Both the position numbers and the translations under genes were made by a program. Below are positions 34,034 to 42,654 of a DNA stretch of 64,000 nucleotides, one piece after another. Under the pieces are notes generated by a model. It saw only the letters and a program-made list of their open reading frames with translations. It was not told where the DNA came from and ran no database searches. Positions within the stretch are counted from its first letter, which is position 1. Every line of letters begins with the position of its first letter. Source of the stretch: CAVQWH01 sp963717595 (GTDB lineage: Bacteria; Patescibacteriota; Saccharimonadia; Saccharimonadales; Saccharimonadaceae); contig CAVQWH010000001.1 of NCBI GenBank assembly GCA_963717595.1, positions 248,001-312,000 of the forward strand. The letters are read 5' to 3'.

Positions 34034-34680
34034 TTTACTTTTAGCTCTTCAAAAACATCCGTTGCACCATTAGCAACTGACTTAATGATTTTTTCTATAG
34101 CTGGAGCAAGATCTTTGGAGTTTAGGTTATCAACTTTACGCCACTCGGATCCCAAAGGTAAACTAGGCTTATTTTTAAGCTTTGATAAAAATAGATGAGC
34201 CAAAACTGAAGAGATGGTTTCTTTATCGCGTTTCACCGTTATATAAAAATCTCCCACATGCTTCAAGTTAGATATCTTTAAGCCAGTCTTTTCATCAACT
34301 TCACGTTGGGCAGCTTTTAATATTGAATCATCTTCCAGATGAAGTTTGCCGCTTGGTAGCGTCAGTTTATTTATAAAAGGCTGTTTTTTTCTTTGCTGCA
34401 TCAGGACTTCTCCTTTATTATTCAAAATTACTGCCATGGTAATAATTTTTGGTTGCACTCTCGGCTCGAAACTAGACATACTGAGTCGATCAACAAGCGC
34501 TAAGCCTTTAGCGCTAAGTGTATAGCCTTCAGAAATTTTTTCTACTAACTTTTCTTTCAACAAAGACTTTAGATGATAACTGAATAAATTGCTGTCAGTG
34601 CGCGGTGGTCGCAACTGGGAAAAACGCGCTGTTTTGTTGTGCGTTAACACTGAAAGAATGTGTTTTTGAATATGATGCAT
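34021..34680 (-). CDS. Winged-helix / Nudix fusion protein
   Basis: A 219-residue protein. Residues 1-70 are a winged-helix DNA-binding domain (RFSQLRPPRTDSNLFSYHLKSLLKEKLV). Residues 78-200 are Nudix with box GKLHLEDDSILKAAQREVDEKTGL, slightly off consensus (one extra residue and Asp for Glu). The layout suggests an NrtR-like regulator that binds a nucleotide effector, or a bifunctional enzyme. No operator is evident. Confidence 0.65.
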   Translation of the reverse strand: MHHIQKHILSVLTHNKTARFSQLRPPRTDSNLFSYHLKSLLKEKLVEKISEGYTLSAKGLALVDRLSMSSFEPRVQPKIITMAVILNNKGEVLMQQRKKQPFINKLTLPSGKLHLEDDSILKAAQREVDEKTGLKISNLKHVGDFYITVKRDKETISSVLAHLFLSKLKNKPSLPLGSEWRKVDNLNSKDLAPAIEKIIKSVANGATDVFEELKVNYEA

Positions 34681-34781
34681 ATCAAATTGATTTGAGTCAA
34701 ATTAAACTTTCTATACATTTCTATTTTACCGTATTACATTAAGTTTGTAATCAGTTAAATTACGAAGGATGTATAACAGTT

Positions 34782-35921
34782 ATGGTCAATCATAAAAGTA
34801 AGTCTTTAGTAGTTGAGCGAAAAATCCCAAAAGAAATCGAAAGAAAATTCATACCCAAGCATCCTGGCGTTTTTAAAGAGCACCGAACACATGCCTACCC
34901 CATCGAACAGGTTTATTTAAGCCACCCTAACGAACCATGGAGCTTACGGTTGCGAGAAGTCACTACCAATCAACGGCAAACTTACAGTGCCGCTCTTAAA
35001 TCTCGAAGTGCTTCTGAAGAAATATTAATACGCGATGAAGTTGAAACTCCTATAACAGAAGAGGCTTACCGTTTTTATGCAGATAATCAAGGCTTTCCCC
35101 GAATCCATAAGTTAAGGGCAGAACCATACCCAGGCTTAACTATTGACTGGGTTGAAGGCTACGAGGATCCGGTGATAGAAGCTGAGACCCCAGACGCTCA
35201 GTTATTTCTTGATGAAATGGGTTACGAACTTCAAGATGTGACAAGTGTAGCTACTTACCAAAATGAAATGATGGCTCATTTAGTTTTTCGAGCCCAGCAA
35301 GGTGAGGTAGCTCTGCCGCCCCAAGCTGACTTAGATATTAAAGCTATGATAGAAAAAATTATGCAACAACTGAGACCTGCGCCGTTAGTGGTTGGACTCA
35401 TTGGTAGAAGCGGCTCTGGTAAAAGTACTTTAGCTGGTGAAATAGTAGCTTTGCTTGAGGCGCAATCTGTAACTAATATGATTTTATCCACAGATGATTA
35501 CAATCGTGGCAAGACATGGTTGTGCGAAAGGTTCGGGGTACCAAAATGGCACAATTGGGATGACCCAGTAGTATATGATTGCGAAAGCTTGGCATGCGAT
35601 CTTGAAGCACTTAAAACTAATGGCAACCCTATAAAAAAGCGTTGCTTTGATTTTGGCAGTGAGGAGCCAATTATCCTGGACGACCATCATATGCCAGCCC
35701 AGGTTATTATCTTGGAAGGATTATTTGCCCATAGCTCTCATTTTAAAGGAATTACCGATTTATCTTACGCTCTGCCTACGCCTTTAGCTACAAGTATCGG
35801 AAGACGAGTCTACAGAGATATAAGTAATCGTGACAATGCCTCTTTTGGGTCGGCTGCAGAAATATTGCGCTATCAGCTGGAAGTTGTCGAGCCTTCTTAT
35901 CAAAAAGCCAGCGCTAAATAA
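34782..35921 (+). CDS. CYTH domain / uridine kinase-like fusion
   Basis: A 379-residue protein. Residues 15-175 look like a CYTH (adenylate cyclase/thiamine triphosphatase) domain: KEIERKFIPKH gives the ExExK-type start, then SLRLREV and YSAALKSR. Residues 200-379 hold a P-loop GLIGRSGSGKSTLAGEI with LSTDDYNRGKTW and VIILEGLFAH, typical of uridine kinase. A tripolyphosphate-related regulator-kinase is possible. SD GAAGGA upstream. Confidence 0.72.
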   Translation: MVNHKSKSLVVERKIPKEIERKFIPKHPGVFKEHRTHAYPIEQVYLSHPNEPWSLRLREVTTNQRQTYSAALKSRSASEEILIRDEVETPITEEAYRFYADNQGFPRIHKLRAEPYPGLTIDWVEGYEDPVIEAETPDAQLFLDEMGYELQDVTSVATYQNEMMAHLVFRAQQGEVALPPQADLDIKAMIEKIMQQLRPAPLVVGLIGRSGSGKSTLAGEIVALLEAQSVTNMILSTDDYNRGKTWLCERFGVPKWHNWDDPVVYDCESLACDLEALKTNGNPIKKRCFDFGSEEPIILDDHHMPAQVIILEGLFAHSSHFKGITDLSYALPTPLATSIGRRVYRDISNRDNASFGSAAEILRYQLEVVEPSYQKASAK

Positions 35922-35949
35922 AACCTCCTGCTTTATGCAGGAGGTTTTA
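35919..35949. terminator. Bidirectional terminator
   Basis: AAAACCTCCTGC, loop TTTAT, GCAGGAGGTTTT, between convergent kinase-fusion and groEL genes. Confidence 0.88.
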
Positions 35950-35966
35950 TCGTTAGGTTTTAAGGC

Positions 35967-37619
35967 CTACATCATACCCATGCCGCCAGGCATTCCGCCA
36001 GCAGGTGGCGGGGTAGGAGATTCTTTTTCAGGAATTTCTACAACCAAAGCGCCCATAGTCATTGCGGTAGCTGCAATTGAAACTGCATTTTGGATTGCTT
36101 CCTTAGTAACCATAACCGGGTCAACTACACCGACAGCCTTAACATCAACCACACCGGCCTCAGGTTTATTAACGTTAACCCCATGACCAGCTTTAGCACT
36201 TTCAACTTTTGCAAGTAATGCCTCGGCGTTCAAGCCGGCGTTTTGCATAATCTGACGGAACGGTTCGTAAAGAGCGGCTTTAAGCACGCTATAGCCAGCT
36301 GCTTTAGAGTCGTCACCTTTAGTTTTCAGGGTTTTTGCCAAGTTGATTAAAGTAACGCCGCCACCAGGCACAATTCCTTCGGATAAAGCTGCTTTAACAG
36401 CTGCAACTGCATCGTCAACGCGGAATTTCTTTTCTTCGATTTCAGTTTCAGTAGCACCGCCAACTTTAATGACTGCTACTTTACCGCCTAGCGCTGCAGC
36501 ACGCTTTTCCAGCTGTTCTTTATCATACTCGCTGCTGGCATTTTCAGCTTGAGTTTGAATTTGTGCAATTCGGTTTTTCACATCAGCTACTGATCCAGCA
36601 CCTTCAATAATTGTTGTGTTATCCTTATCAACAATAATCTTCCTGGCTGCACCGGCAACATCAAGGTCGACATTTTCAAATGTCATGCCCTGGTCTTCAC
36701 TAATGACTGTTGCGCCAGTCAGCACAGCGATATCTTGCAGCACGTCTTTGCGGCGGTCGCCAAACGCTGGAGCCTTCACTGCAACTGTATTAAAGCTTCC
36801 TTTGAGCTTATTTAAAATCAAAACGCCGAGCGCTTCGCCTTCCACATCATCAGCAATTAAAACTACATCTTTCTTACCAGCTTGGGCTAGCTTTTCAAGC
36901 ACAGGTAGGAATTCTTGCACGCTGGAAATCTTTTTATCGGTAATAATAACTGCAGGCTTCTCGTAAACTGCCTCCATGCGCGTAGTATCGGTAGCCATGT
37001 AAGGGCTGACGAAGCCGCGGTCAAATGTAAAGCCTTCCACGACTTCTGACTCCATCTCTAAAGCCTGGCCTTCTTCTACAGTCACAACGCCATCTTTGCC
37101 AACTTTATCAATTACTTCAGCGATTAATTTGCCAATAGAACTATCGCCAGCAGCAATTGTGGCAACTTCTGAGATTCGATTTTTCTTGCTACCTACGTCT
37201 TCAGATAATTTTGATAGATTCGCTAAAACTTCCGCCCCCGCTGCTTCCACTCCCTTACGTAGTTCCATTGGGTTGTGCCCAGCAGCAATAAGCCGATTAG
37301 CTTCATTTAAAATATTATAGGTAAGCACAGTCACAGTAGTTGTGCCGTCACCAGCGGCTTTGTTCATCTTGCTAGCAGCTTCTTTGATAAGCTCAGCACC
37401 AACTTTGTAGCCTAAGGTTTCATCATCACCTTCTGGCAAGTCTACGCCTTCAGCAACTGTTACACCATCGTGAGTTACCGTTGGATTGCCGTAACTTTTA
37501 CTAATTACTACATTACGACCACGTGGCCCCATAGTTACTTTTACAGCATCATAAAGCGCCTTGGCCCCGCCTAATACTCGCTGGCGAGCATCATCATCAT
37601 AAAAAACTTTTTTTGCCAT
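35967..37619 (-). CDS. groEL: Chaperonin GroEL
   Basis: A 550-residue Hsp60. The N-terminal equatorial domain has MGPRGRNVVI and the ATP site GDGTTTVTVL. The apical domain is intact (LPVLEKLAQAGKKDVVLIADD). The C-terminus ends in the GGM-rich tail (GGMPGGMGMM). It encapsulates unfolded proteins with GroES. It lies 125 nt downstream of groES in the CIRCE-controlled operon. Confidence 0.98.
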   Translation of the reverse strand: MAKKVFYDDDARQRVLGGAKALYDAVKVTMGPRGRNVVISKSYGNPTVTHDGVTVAEGVDLPEGDDETLGYKVGAELIKEAASKMNKAAGDGTTTVTVLTYNILNEANRLIAAGHNPMELRKGVEAAGAEVLANLSKLSEDVGSKKNRISEVATIAAGDSSIGKLIAEVIDKVGKDGVVTVEEGQALEMESEVVEGFTFDRGFVSPYMATDTTRMEAVYEKPAVIITDKKISSVQEFLPVLEKLAQAGKKDVVLIADDVEGEALGVLILNKLKGSFNTVAVKAPAFGDRRKDVLQDIAVLTGATVISEDQGMTFENVDLDVAGAARKIIVDKDNTTIIEGAGSVADVKNRIAQIQTQAENASSEYDKEQLEKRAAALGGKVAVIKVGGATETEIEEKKFRVDDAVAAVKAALSEGIVPGGGVTLINLAKTLKTKGDDSKAAGYSVLKAALYEPFRQIMQNAGLNAEALLAKVESAKAGHGVNVNKPEAGVVDVKAVGVVDPVMVTKEAIQNAVSIAATAMTMGALVVEIPEKESPTPPPAGGMPGGMGMM

Positions 37620-37744
37620 TAATATTCTCCTTTATAAAATGCTTTTATCTTCTAGCCGTTCAATTGTTTTACCTGAGCGCTTGCGTAGACCAGAGGTCGA
37701 GTCTTAGCGAAGGAAAATAATTGAAAAGGCATTCTTATTAATAC

Positions 37745-38008
37745 CTACAGCGTTGCTAGAACGTCTTCTTCTTTAACAATTAAATATTCTTTGCCATCTA
37801 GTTTAAGCTCGGTCGTACTGTACTCCTTGTAAACAATCCTGTCGCCCTTTTTAATATTTTTAACCTCTGGGCCAACAGCTTCTACTTTAGCCACTACAGG
37901 TTTTTCTTTAGCATTATCTGGTAAATAAAGGCCGGAAGCAGTTTTACTGTCAACTTCTTCACGAACAGCCACTACCCGATCGGCTAGCGGTTTTATGGGT
38001 GCACTCAT
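37745..38008 (-). CDS. groES: Co-chaperonin GroES
   Basis: An 87-residue Hsp10. It starts IKPLADRVVAV, has the mobile loop EEVDSKTASGLYLP and ends GKEYLIVKEEDVLATL. It caps GroEL. Strong SD AAGGAGG before ATG 38008, unlike the leaderless genes, fitting high expression. CIRCE upstream. Confidence 0.97.
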   Translation of the reverse strand: MSAPIKPLADRVVAVREEVDSKTASGLYLPDNAKEKPVVAKVEAVGPEVKNIKKGDRIVYKEYSTTELKLDGKEYLIVKEEDVLATL

Positions 38009-38075
38009 AGTAGTCTAACCTCCTTAAACTATAATCTTTTTTAGTCTTAAAACTTTTTCATTGTAACTCAGTAAA

Positions 38076-38102
38076 TTAGCACTTGCAAGTGCAGAGTGCT
38101 AA
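38076..38102 (-). promoter_or_regulatory. CIRCE element with groES promoter
   Basis: TTAGCACTT, 9 nt, GAGTGCTAA: one mismatch from the CIRCE consensus bound by HrcA. On the reverse strand the -35 TTGCAA lies inside it, with a 17-nt spacer to TACAAT. The element overlaps the stop codon of the upstream pgm gene. Confidence 0.93.
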
Positions 38103-39448
38103 TTAGTAGCAAATTGCTTAATGACTGCAGTAGTCCTAGCTACTAAATCATCTAAAAACTGTCGGTCTTTTGCCTCGGCGTTAAGACGCAAAAACGGGTC
38201 ATTGCTACTGGGGCGAATATTACACCAGCCCTCAGGATAGTTAACTGTAAGGCCGTCCAAATCATCCTGCTCTCCATCAGATAAGGTAGCTCTAAGCTGC
38301 TCAATTACACCTTTTTTATCTTCAACCGTAAAGTTAGTTTCACTAATAGCATAATATTTCTTATATTGCTTAGCTAACTCACTCAGATTTAAGCCGCTTT
38401 CGGCAAGAACTTGAATAACCATCAAAGCTGCAATTAACCCACTGTCCGCATACCAATTATCTTTAAAAAAATAATGCCCGGAGTGTTCCCCGGCGAATAT
38501 CGCGTCATGAGCTCGCATGTCAGCCTTAACATAGCTATGTCCCACTTTTGTACGAATGCCTCGTCCTCCGTTAGCCTCAATGGTTTCTGGTACAATACGC
38601 CCACAAATTGCGTTGAAAAGAATCGTAGAATTAGGATTCTTACTTAAAAAGTATTTTGATAGTAAAGCAGTAACTACAGTGCCGCTCAGCGGCTCGCCTG
38701 TTTCGTCAATTAGCACTGCCCTATCGCCGTCGCCATCAAAAGCAATACCAAAATCAAGCTGCTTTTCGTGTATAGCATTTTGTAAATCCAAGATATTTTC
38801 CGGCTCCATTGGGTTAGCTACATGGTTCGGGTAAGTACCATCAAGCTCGTAATACATAGGCGTAATTTGCAGGGGAATCCGATCTTCAAGTAGTGGTGCG
38901 ACAACTCCTAGCATACCGTTACCGGCGTCAATAGCTATCTTATAACTAGGCCAATTTCCAGGATTCACGAACTTAAAAGCATGCTCAACCCACTCTCCTC
39001 GAACATCTTTTTTAATAACCTCGCCCTTTTGCTCAGCCGGCACTAAATTACCAGCCATGGCCACATCACGAACTTCAAGCAGCCCTGTATCAATACCTAT
39101 AGGCTTAGCCTCTTCGCGGCAAAGTTTAATGCCATTATATTCGCCAGGGCTATGGCTAGCTGTTACCATAGCTCCGCCAGCTAAACCAAATTTGCCGACA
39201 CTAAAGTAAAGCATGTCAGTTGTTACTAAGCCAATATCCCAAACTTCCCTACCCTGCAGCCTTAATCCTTCAATAAATGCTTTGGAAAATTGTTCAGAAT
39301 CAACTCGCATATCATGGCCTACGGCAACTGGGCCGTCCCCAGGCAACCAGTCAGCTAAAGCTTGGCCGACTTGCCAGCAAGCCTCTTTCGTAAGCTCTGT
39401 CCCGGCCTTACCACGAATGTCGTAAGCCCTAAAAATATCTGGGTTCAT
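38099..39448 (-). CDS. Phosphomannomutase/phosphoglucomutase
   Basis: A 449-residue alpha-D-phosphohexomutase. Catalytic serine loop VTASHSPGEYNGIK (usual TASHNP with Ser for Asn), metal loop AFDGDGDRAVLID, sugar-binding GEHSGHYFF, and phosphate-binding RPSSNDPFLRL. It interconverts hexose 1- and 6-phosphates for glycan synthesis together with the SIS isomerase gene. SD AAGGAAAAG and a TATAAT far upstream give it a true leader. Confidence 0.93.
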   Translation of the reverse strand: MNPDIFRAYDIRGKAGTELTKEACWQVGQALADWLPGDGPVAVGHDMRVDSEQFSKAFIEGLRLQGREVWDIGLVTTDMLYFSVGKFGLAGGAMVTASHSPGEYNGIKLCREEAKPIGIDTGLLEVRDVAMAGNLVPAEQKGEVIKKDVRGEWVEHAFKFVNPGNWPSYKIAIDAGNGMLGVVAPLLEDRIPLQITPMYYELDGTYPNHVANPMEPENILDLQNAIHEKQLDFGIAFDGDGDRAVLIDETGEPLSGTVVTALLSKYFLSKNPNSTILFNAICGRIVPETIEANGGRGIRTKVGHSYVKADMRAHDAIFAGEHSGHYFFKDNWYADSGLIAALMVIQVLAESGLNLSELAKQYKKYYAISETNFTVEDKKGVIEQLRATLSDGEQDDLDGLTVNYPEGWCNIRPSSNDPFLRLNAEAKDRQFLDDLVARTTAVIKQFATN

Positions 39449-39483
39449 ACTTTTCCTTAAGTTAAATCAATATGACGCTGGTA

Positions 39484-40764
39484 TTATAACAGCTCGCGGA
39501 CTACTTCGCCGTCATTCCAAGGCAATCGCTCACCCCGAACTATGCGAAACTGCTCGTGACCCATGCCAGTGATCACCACCGTATCGCCCGCTCTGGCTAT
39601 CGATAGAGCTTTTTTTATTGCGTCTCGCCTGTCGGCAATCTCTTCAGTCTTACCATCGCCACCAGCCTGCTTAATACCTGTAAGTACCATTTTGCGGATA
39701 GCCTTAGGGTCTTCGTTGTAGCTTTCTTCGTCTGTAACTATGATCCTATCAGTATTTTCAGCCGCTATTTCTCCCATAATAGGACGCTTGGCTTTATCTC
39801 GATCGCCACACGCTCCAAACACTAAAATAAGCCTGTTCTTCGTCAGATGTTTAACCGCCTCTAAAAGCTGTTTCAACGCATCGGGAGTATGTGCATAATC
39901 AACAATAACTTCATACGATTTTTTAGTTTCAACATACTCAAATCGCCCAGGGATTTCCTTTAAGTTAGCTACCCCTTTAACAATAGCCTTTAGATCTATC
40001 TCTAGAACATAAGCTGCAGCCACAGCCGCTACTGCGTTATAAACATTAAACTTGCCAGGGAGCACCGTAGTTAGCTTAAGCTTGGTCTGATGGTCAATAA
40101 CTACCCCGATATCGCTGCCTTTCTTATGTAGCCTAACTTGGTTAATGCGGCACTCTGCTTCTTCATTAGTGCCATAAGTTATCTTGTGTTGGCTAGCATC
40201 AAATTTATCAAAATATTCAAACCATTCATCGTCTTGGTTGAGTACGATATAGCGTGGACTACTCTTGAATAACTTAGCCTTAGCGGCTGCGTAGTTATCC
40301 ATAGTTTTATGGTAGTCAAGATGATCCTGCGTTAGATTAGTAAAAATCGCACACTCAATAGGTACGCCGGTCAGCTTATGCTGGTCCAAAGCGTGACTGG
40401 TAGCTTCTAAAATTACATAATCCACCTTAGATTTTTTAGCAGAGCGAAAGAACTGCTGCATCTGCTGAGTAGTAGCTACGGTAGCATTCAGATCATTTAT
40501 TTTACTCTCACCTGCCATTTCAATAACGGCGGTAGTAAACATTGCAGTAGTGTAGCCTGCTGCTTTTAAAATCTCATTTAAATAGCTTGCCGTAGTGGTT
40601 TTGCCATTGGTACCAGTAACTGCCAAAACTTTAAGTTTTTTTGCGGGGTTTCCATAGCGTCTAGCTACGGCGCGCACTCTAGCTCGACGATATGCTTCTT
40701 CGGTTAAATGTACTGCAGGCGTGGGCAGTATCTTTCTGGTTACTTTTACTAATCCCTCTTTCAT
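39484..40764 (-). CDS. Mur ligase, MurE-like, short N-terminus
   Basis: A 426-residue ATP-dependent ligase: P-loop VLAVTGTNGKTTTASYL, VDYVILEATSHALDQ with the MurE-type SHAL, TNLTQDHLDYH, and C-terminal VDYAHTPDALKQLL plus FGACGDRDKAKRP. It adds the third amino acid to UDP-MurNAc-dipeptide. The usual N-terminal UDP-binding domain (about 80 residues) is largely missing. The DAP-type DNPR motif is replaced by NEDPKAI, so the amino acid is uncertain. ATG 40764 is chosen over an upstream frame that would overlap tsaD. Confidence 0.85.
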   Translation of the reverse strand: MKEGLVKVTRKILPTPAVHLTEEAYRRARVRAVARRYGNPAKKLKVLAVTGTNGKTTTASYLNEILKAAGYTTAMFTTAVIEMAGESKINDLNATVATTQQMQQFFRSAKKSKVDYVILEATSHALDQHKLTGVPIECAIFTNLTQDHLDYHKTMDNYAAAKAKLFKSSPRYIVLNQDDEWFEYFDKFDASQHKITYGTNEEAECRINQVRLHKKGSDIGVVIDHQTKLKLTTVLPGKFNVYNAVAAVAAAYVLEIDLKAIVKGVANLKEIPGRFEYVETKKSYEVIVDYAHTPDALKQLLEAVKHLTKNRLILVFGACGDRDKAKRPIMGEIAAENTDRIIVTDEESYNEDPKAIRKMVLTGIKQAGGDGKTEEIADRRDAIKKALSIARAGDTVVITGMGHEQFRIVRGERLPWNDGEVVRELL

Positions 40765-40772
40765 ACTTCTTC

Positions 40773-40779
40773 TATGATA
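40773..40779. promoter_or_regulatory. Shared bidirectional -10 box of murE-like and tsaD genes
   Basis: TATGATA read forward gives TATGAT, 12 nt before the tsaD ATG; read in reverse it gives TATCAT, 9 nt before the Mur ligase ATG. The whole divergent gap is 26 nt. Confidence 0.6.
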
Positions 40780-40790
40780 CAGTGATAAAC

Positions 40791-41807
40791 ATGAGAATTC
40801 TAGGCATTGAAACAAGTTGTGATGAAACAGCTGCTGCGGTGGTAGAAAACGGCCAAAACATGCTTAGTAATGCTGTTCATAGTCAAATAGAAATCCACAA
40901 AGCCTACGGAGGTGTAGTGCCTGAAATAGCCGCCCGTAGCCACTTAGAAGTAATGCTGGCTACCATCCAAACCGCCCTTGATAAGTCTAAAAGCGATTGG
41001 AACGACATAGACGCCATTGCTGTTACCAACGGCCCCGGTCTTTTGGGAAGTCTGCTTATCGGCAGCTTAACTGCTCGGACTTTGAGCCTAATTAAAAACA
41101 AGCCGCTCTATCCTGTTCATCACGTGAAAGCTCACGTATATGCCAGTTTTTTAAGTGGTAATGCGCCCAAATTTCCTCTGTTATCGCTAATAGTTAGCGG
41201 CGGTCATAGCCAATTAGTTCTGTTTAAAAATCATCAAGATTATCAAATTTTAGGCAAGACTCAAGACGATGCTGTAGGGGAAGCCTTTGATAAGGTAGCA
41301 AAAATTATTGGCCTTCCCTACCCTGGCGGCCCTAGTATTGCTAAAGCGGCTGAAAGCGGCGACCCTAAAGCCTATAGTTTCCCTAAGGCAAAACTTAAGA
41401 GCCCTTTAGATTTTAGCTTCTCAGGCCTTAAGACAGCCGTTTTAAGGCGTGTTCAAGCAGAATGTGGGGTAGATTATGATTTTCCTTCTTTTGAGCTTGC
41501 TAAAAAGTTAGACTCTTCCACGCGCAATAGCTTTGCTGCCAGTTTCCAGAAAATAGCAGTTGAAACTTTAGTAGATAAGTTAGAGATTGCAGTCAAACAA
41601 TACTCTCCTAGTTCCATAGTCATCGCCGGAGGAGTAGCCGCAAACAAAGAACTTAGAAGAGAAGCCCAAACGCGGCTTTCCCAAGAGGTAATTTACCCTG
41701 ATTTTAAACTGTGCACAGATAACGCAGCCATGATAGCCGGAGCGGCTTATTTTCAGTCCCAGTTTGAAAAGGCAGACCGAAGTAGGGAAGTTGGAAGTAG
41801 CGCCTAG
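40791..41807 (+). CDS. tsaD: tRNA N6-threonylcarbamoyladenosine transferase
   Basis: A 338-residue Kae1/TsaD. It starts MRILGIETSCDETAAAVV, has the metal ligands HVKAHVYA (HxxxH), the ASKHA motif LIVSGGHSQLVL, and IVIAGGVAANKELR. It makes t6A37 in ANN-decoding tRNAs with TsaB/TsaE. ATG 40791 is the family start; the long upstream extension is in the divergent Mur ligase. Confidence 0.97.
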   Translation: MRILGIETSCDETAAAVVENGQNMLSNAVHSQIEIHKAYGGVVPEIAARSHLEVMLATIQTALDKSKSDWNDIDAIAVTNGPGLLGSLLIGSLTARTLSLIKNKPLYPVHHVKAHVYASFLSGNAPKFPLLSLIVSGGHSQLVLFKNHQDYQILGKTQDDAVGEAFDKVAKIIGLPYPGGPSIAKAAESGDPKAYSFPKAKLKSPLDFSFSGLKTAVLRRVQAECGVDYDFPSFELAKKLDSSTRNSFAASFQKIAVETLVDKLEIAVKQYSPSSIVIAGGVAANKELRREAQTRLSQEVIYPDFKLCTDNAAMIAGAAYFQSQFEKADRSREVGSSA

Positions 41808-41812
41808 CCTAT

Positions 41813-42413
41813 CTATGTAGCAGAAGGTTCTTCGCTTAGCTCTTTGCCATACTTTATAAGCACATCTATAAAGTCTATGGCTTGCTTGGCCCATAGGAGG
41901 GCTAAAATGACCGTGGCCATCCCAGGCTGAAGTATATAGGCTAACTTTTTCGGCACTCGTATGTACCCACTTACTGCTTGAGGGGTGCAAATGAACATGA
42001 ACAGCCTGTTGTACGCCCAAGTTTCTCATATATAGAGCGAATAAAGAAGTTTGCCATTTATTCCTATGCATCTCCACGCCTGTTTTCTCATCTGTGTATG
42101 TTAAATCATCTGGCTCTAAAACAGGGAAGTCATCAATATCTTCTATCTGAGCAATACGCTCTATCTGTTCGGCATCAAGATAAAAGTTTGGTACTTGCAA
42201 AAACGTAACGCCTTCAAGTCGAGGAGAAGGATTTCTACCTTGTAGCCATTCTTTGATAAACAGCCGAACTGCGTTTTCTTCATCTGCGCTCTCTCTTGGT
42301 ATTTCTTCATCTTCGGCCAAAGCAACCAGGGCTGCGCAAATAGCCTTTAGATCTTCAGGGCTTAATTCTTTCAACCTCTCTTGCTCGTGTGTCAAAGTAT
42401 TTTCTGACGCCAT
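41813..42413 (-). CDS. Hypothetical protein, frameshifted
   Basis: About 200 residues. It starts MASENTLTHEQERLKEL with SD GGAG before ATG 42413, and has an acidic helical N-terminal half and a core LFALYMRNLGVQQAVHVHLHP. The frame breaks in an A5 run near 41953. Removing one A gives SAEKLAYILQPGMATVILALLW and the end SEEPSAT, a better continuation than the long unrelated tail. Function unknown; HVHLHP might bind metal. Confidence 0.5.
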
Positions 42414-42482
42414 ATCTTCTCCTTTGCCACCCCTATATAATTTACTATTATACTCCAAGACTAGTGTTAATTAAAAACGTGC

Positions 42483-42570
42483 TATACTAATAAGCAGAAA
42501 ATAAAAAGGCAAAAACTAGTAGAGGAGTTTAGTTTTTGACTAGAGGTGGGAGCTATCTAGTTTGGTGTTT
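42483..42570 (+). promoter_or_regulatory. Possible attenuator-type leader of valS
   Basis: TATACT at 42483-42488 starts a leader of about 160 nt. It holds the hairpin AAAAACTA/TAGTTTTT, then ACTAGA/TCTAGT followed by TTGGTGTTTTTT; AAACTAG can instead pair with CTAGTTT. A second direct repeat, TTTGACGTGAAA, occurs twice at 42570-42600. No T-box motif seen. Confidence 0.4.
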
Positions 42571-42654
42571 TTTGACGTGAAAAATTTGACGTGAAATGCT
42601 TTAATTTAACAAGACTTTATATAAAACCGGCTTAAAGATGAGTGATATCTAAAC

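Noticed and set aside
36616..36966. ORFs on the forward strand across groEL
   Set aside because: Low-complexity shadows of the groEL codons; no start signals.
40692..40790. N-terminal extension of tsaD
   Set aside because: TsaD starts at MRILGIETSCDET; the extension is antisense to the Mur ligase.
41580..41812. Long C-terminal extension of the gene at 41.8-42.4 kb
   Set aside because: It is antisense to tsaD and arises from the frameshift; the other frame gives a natural end.
42459..42654. T-box riboswitch before valS
   Set aside because: No T-box consensus (TGGnACCGCG) or specifier loop is seen.
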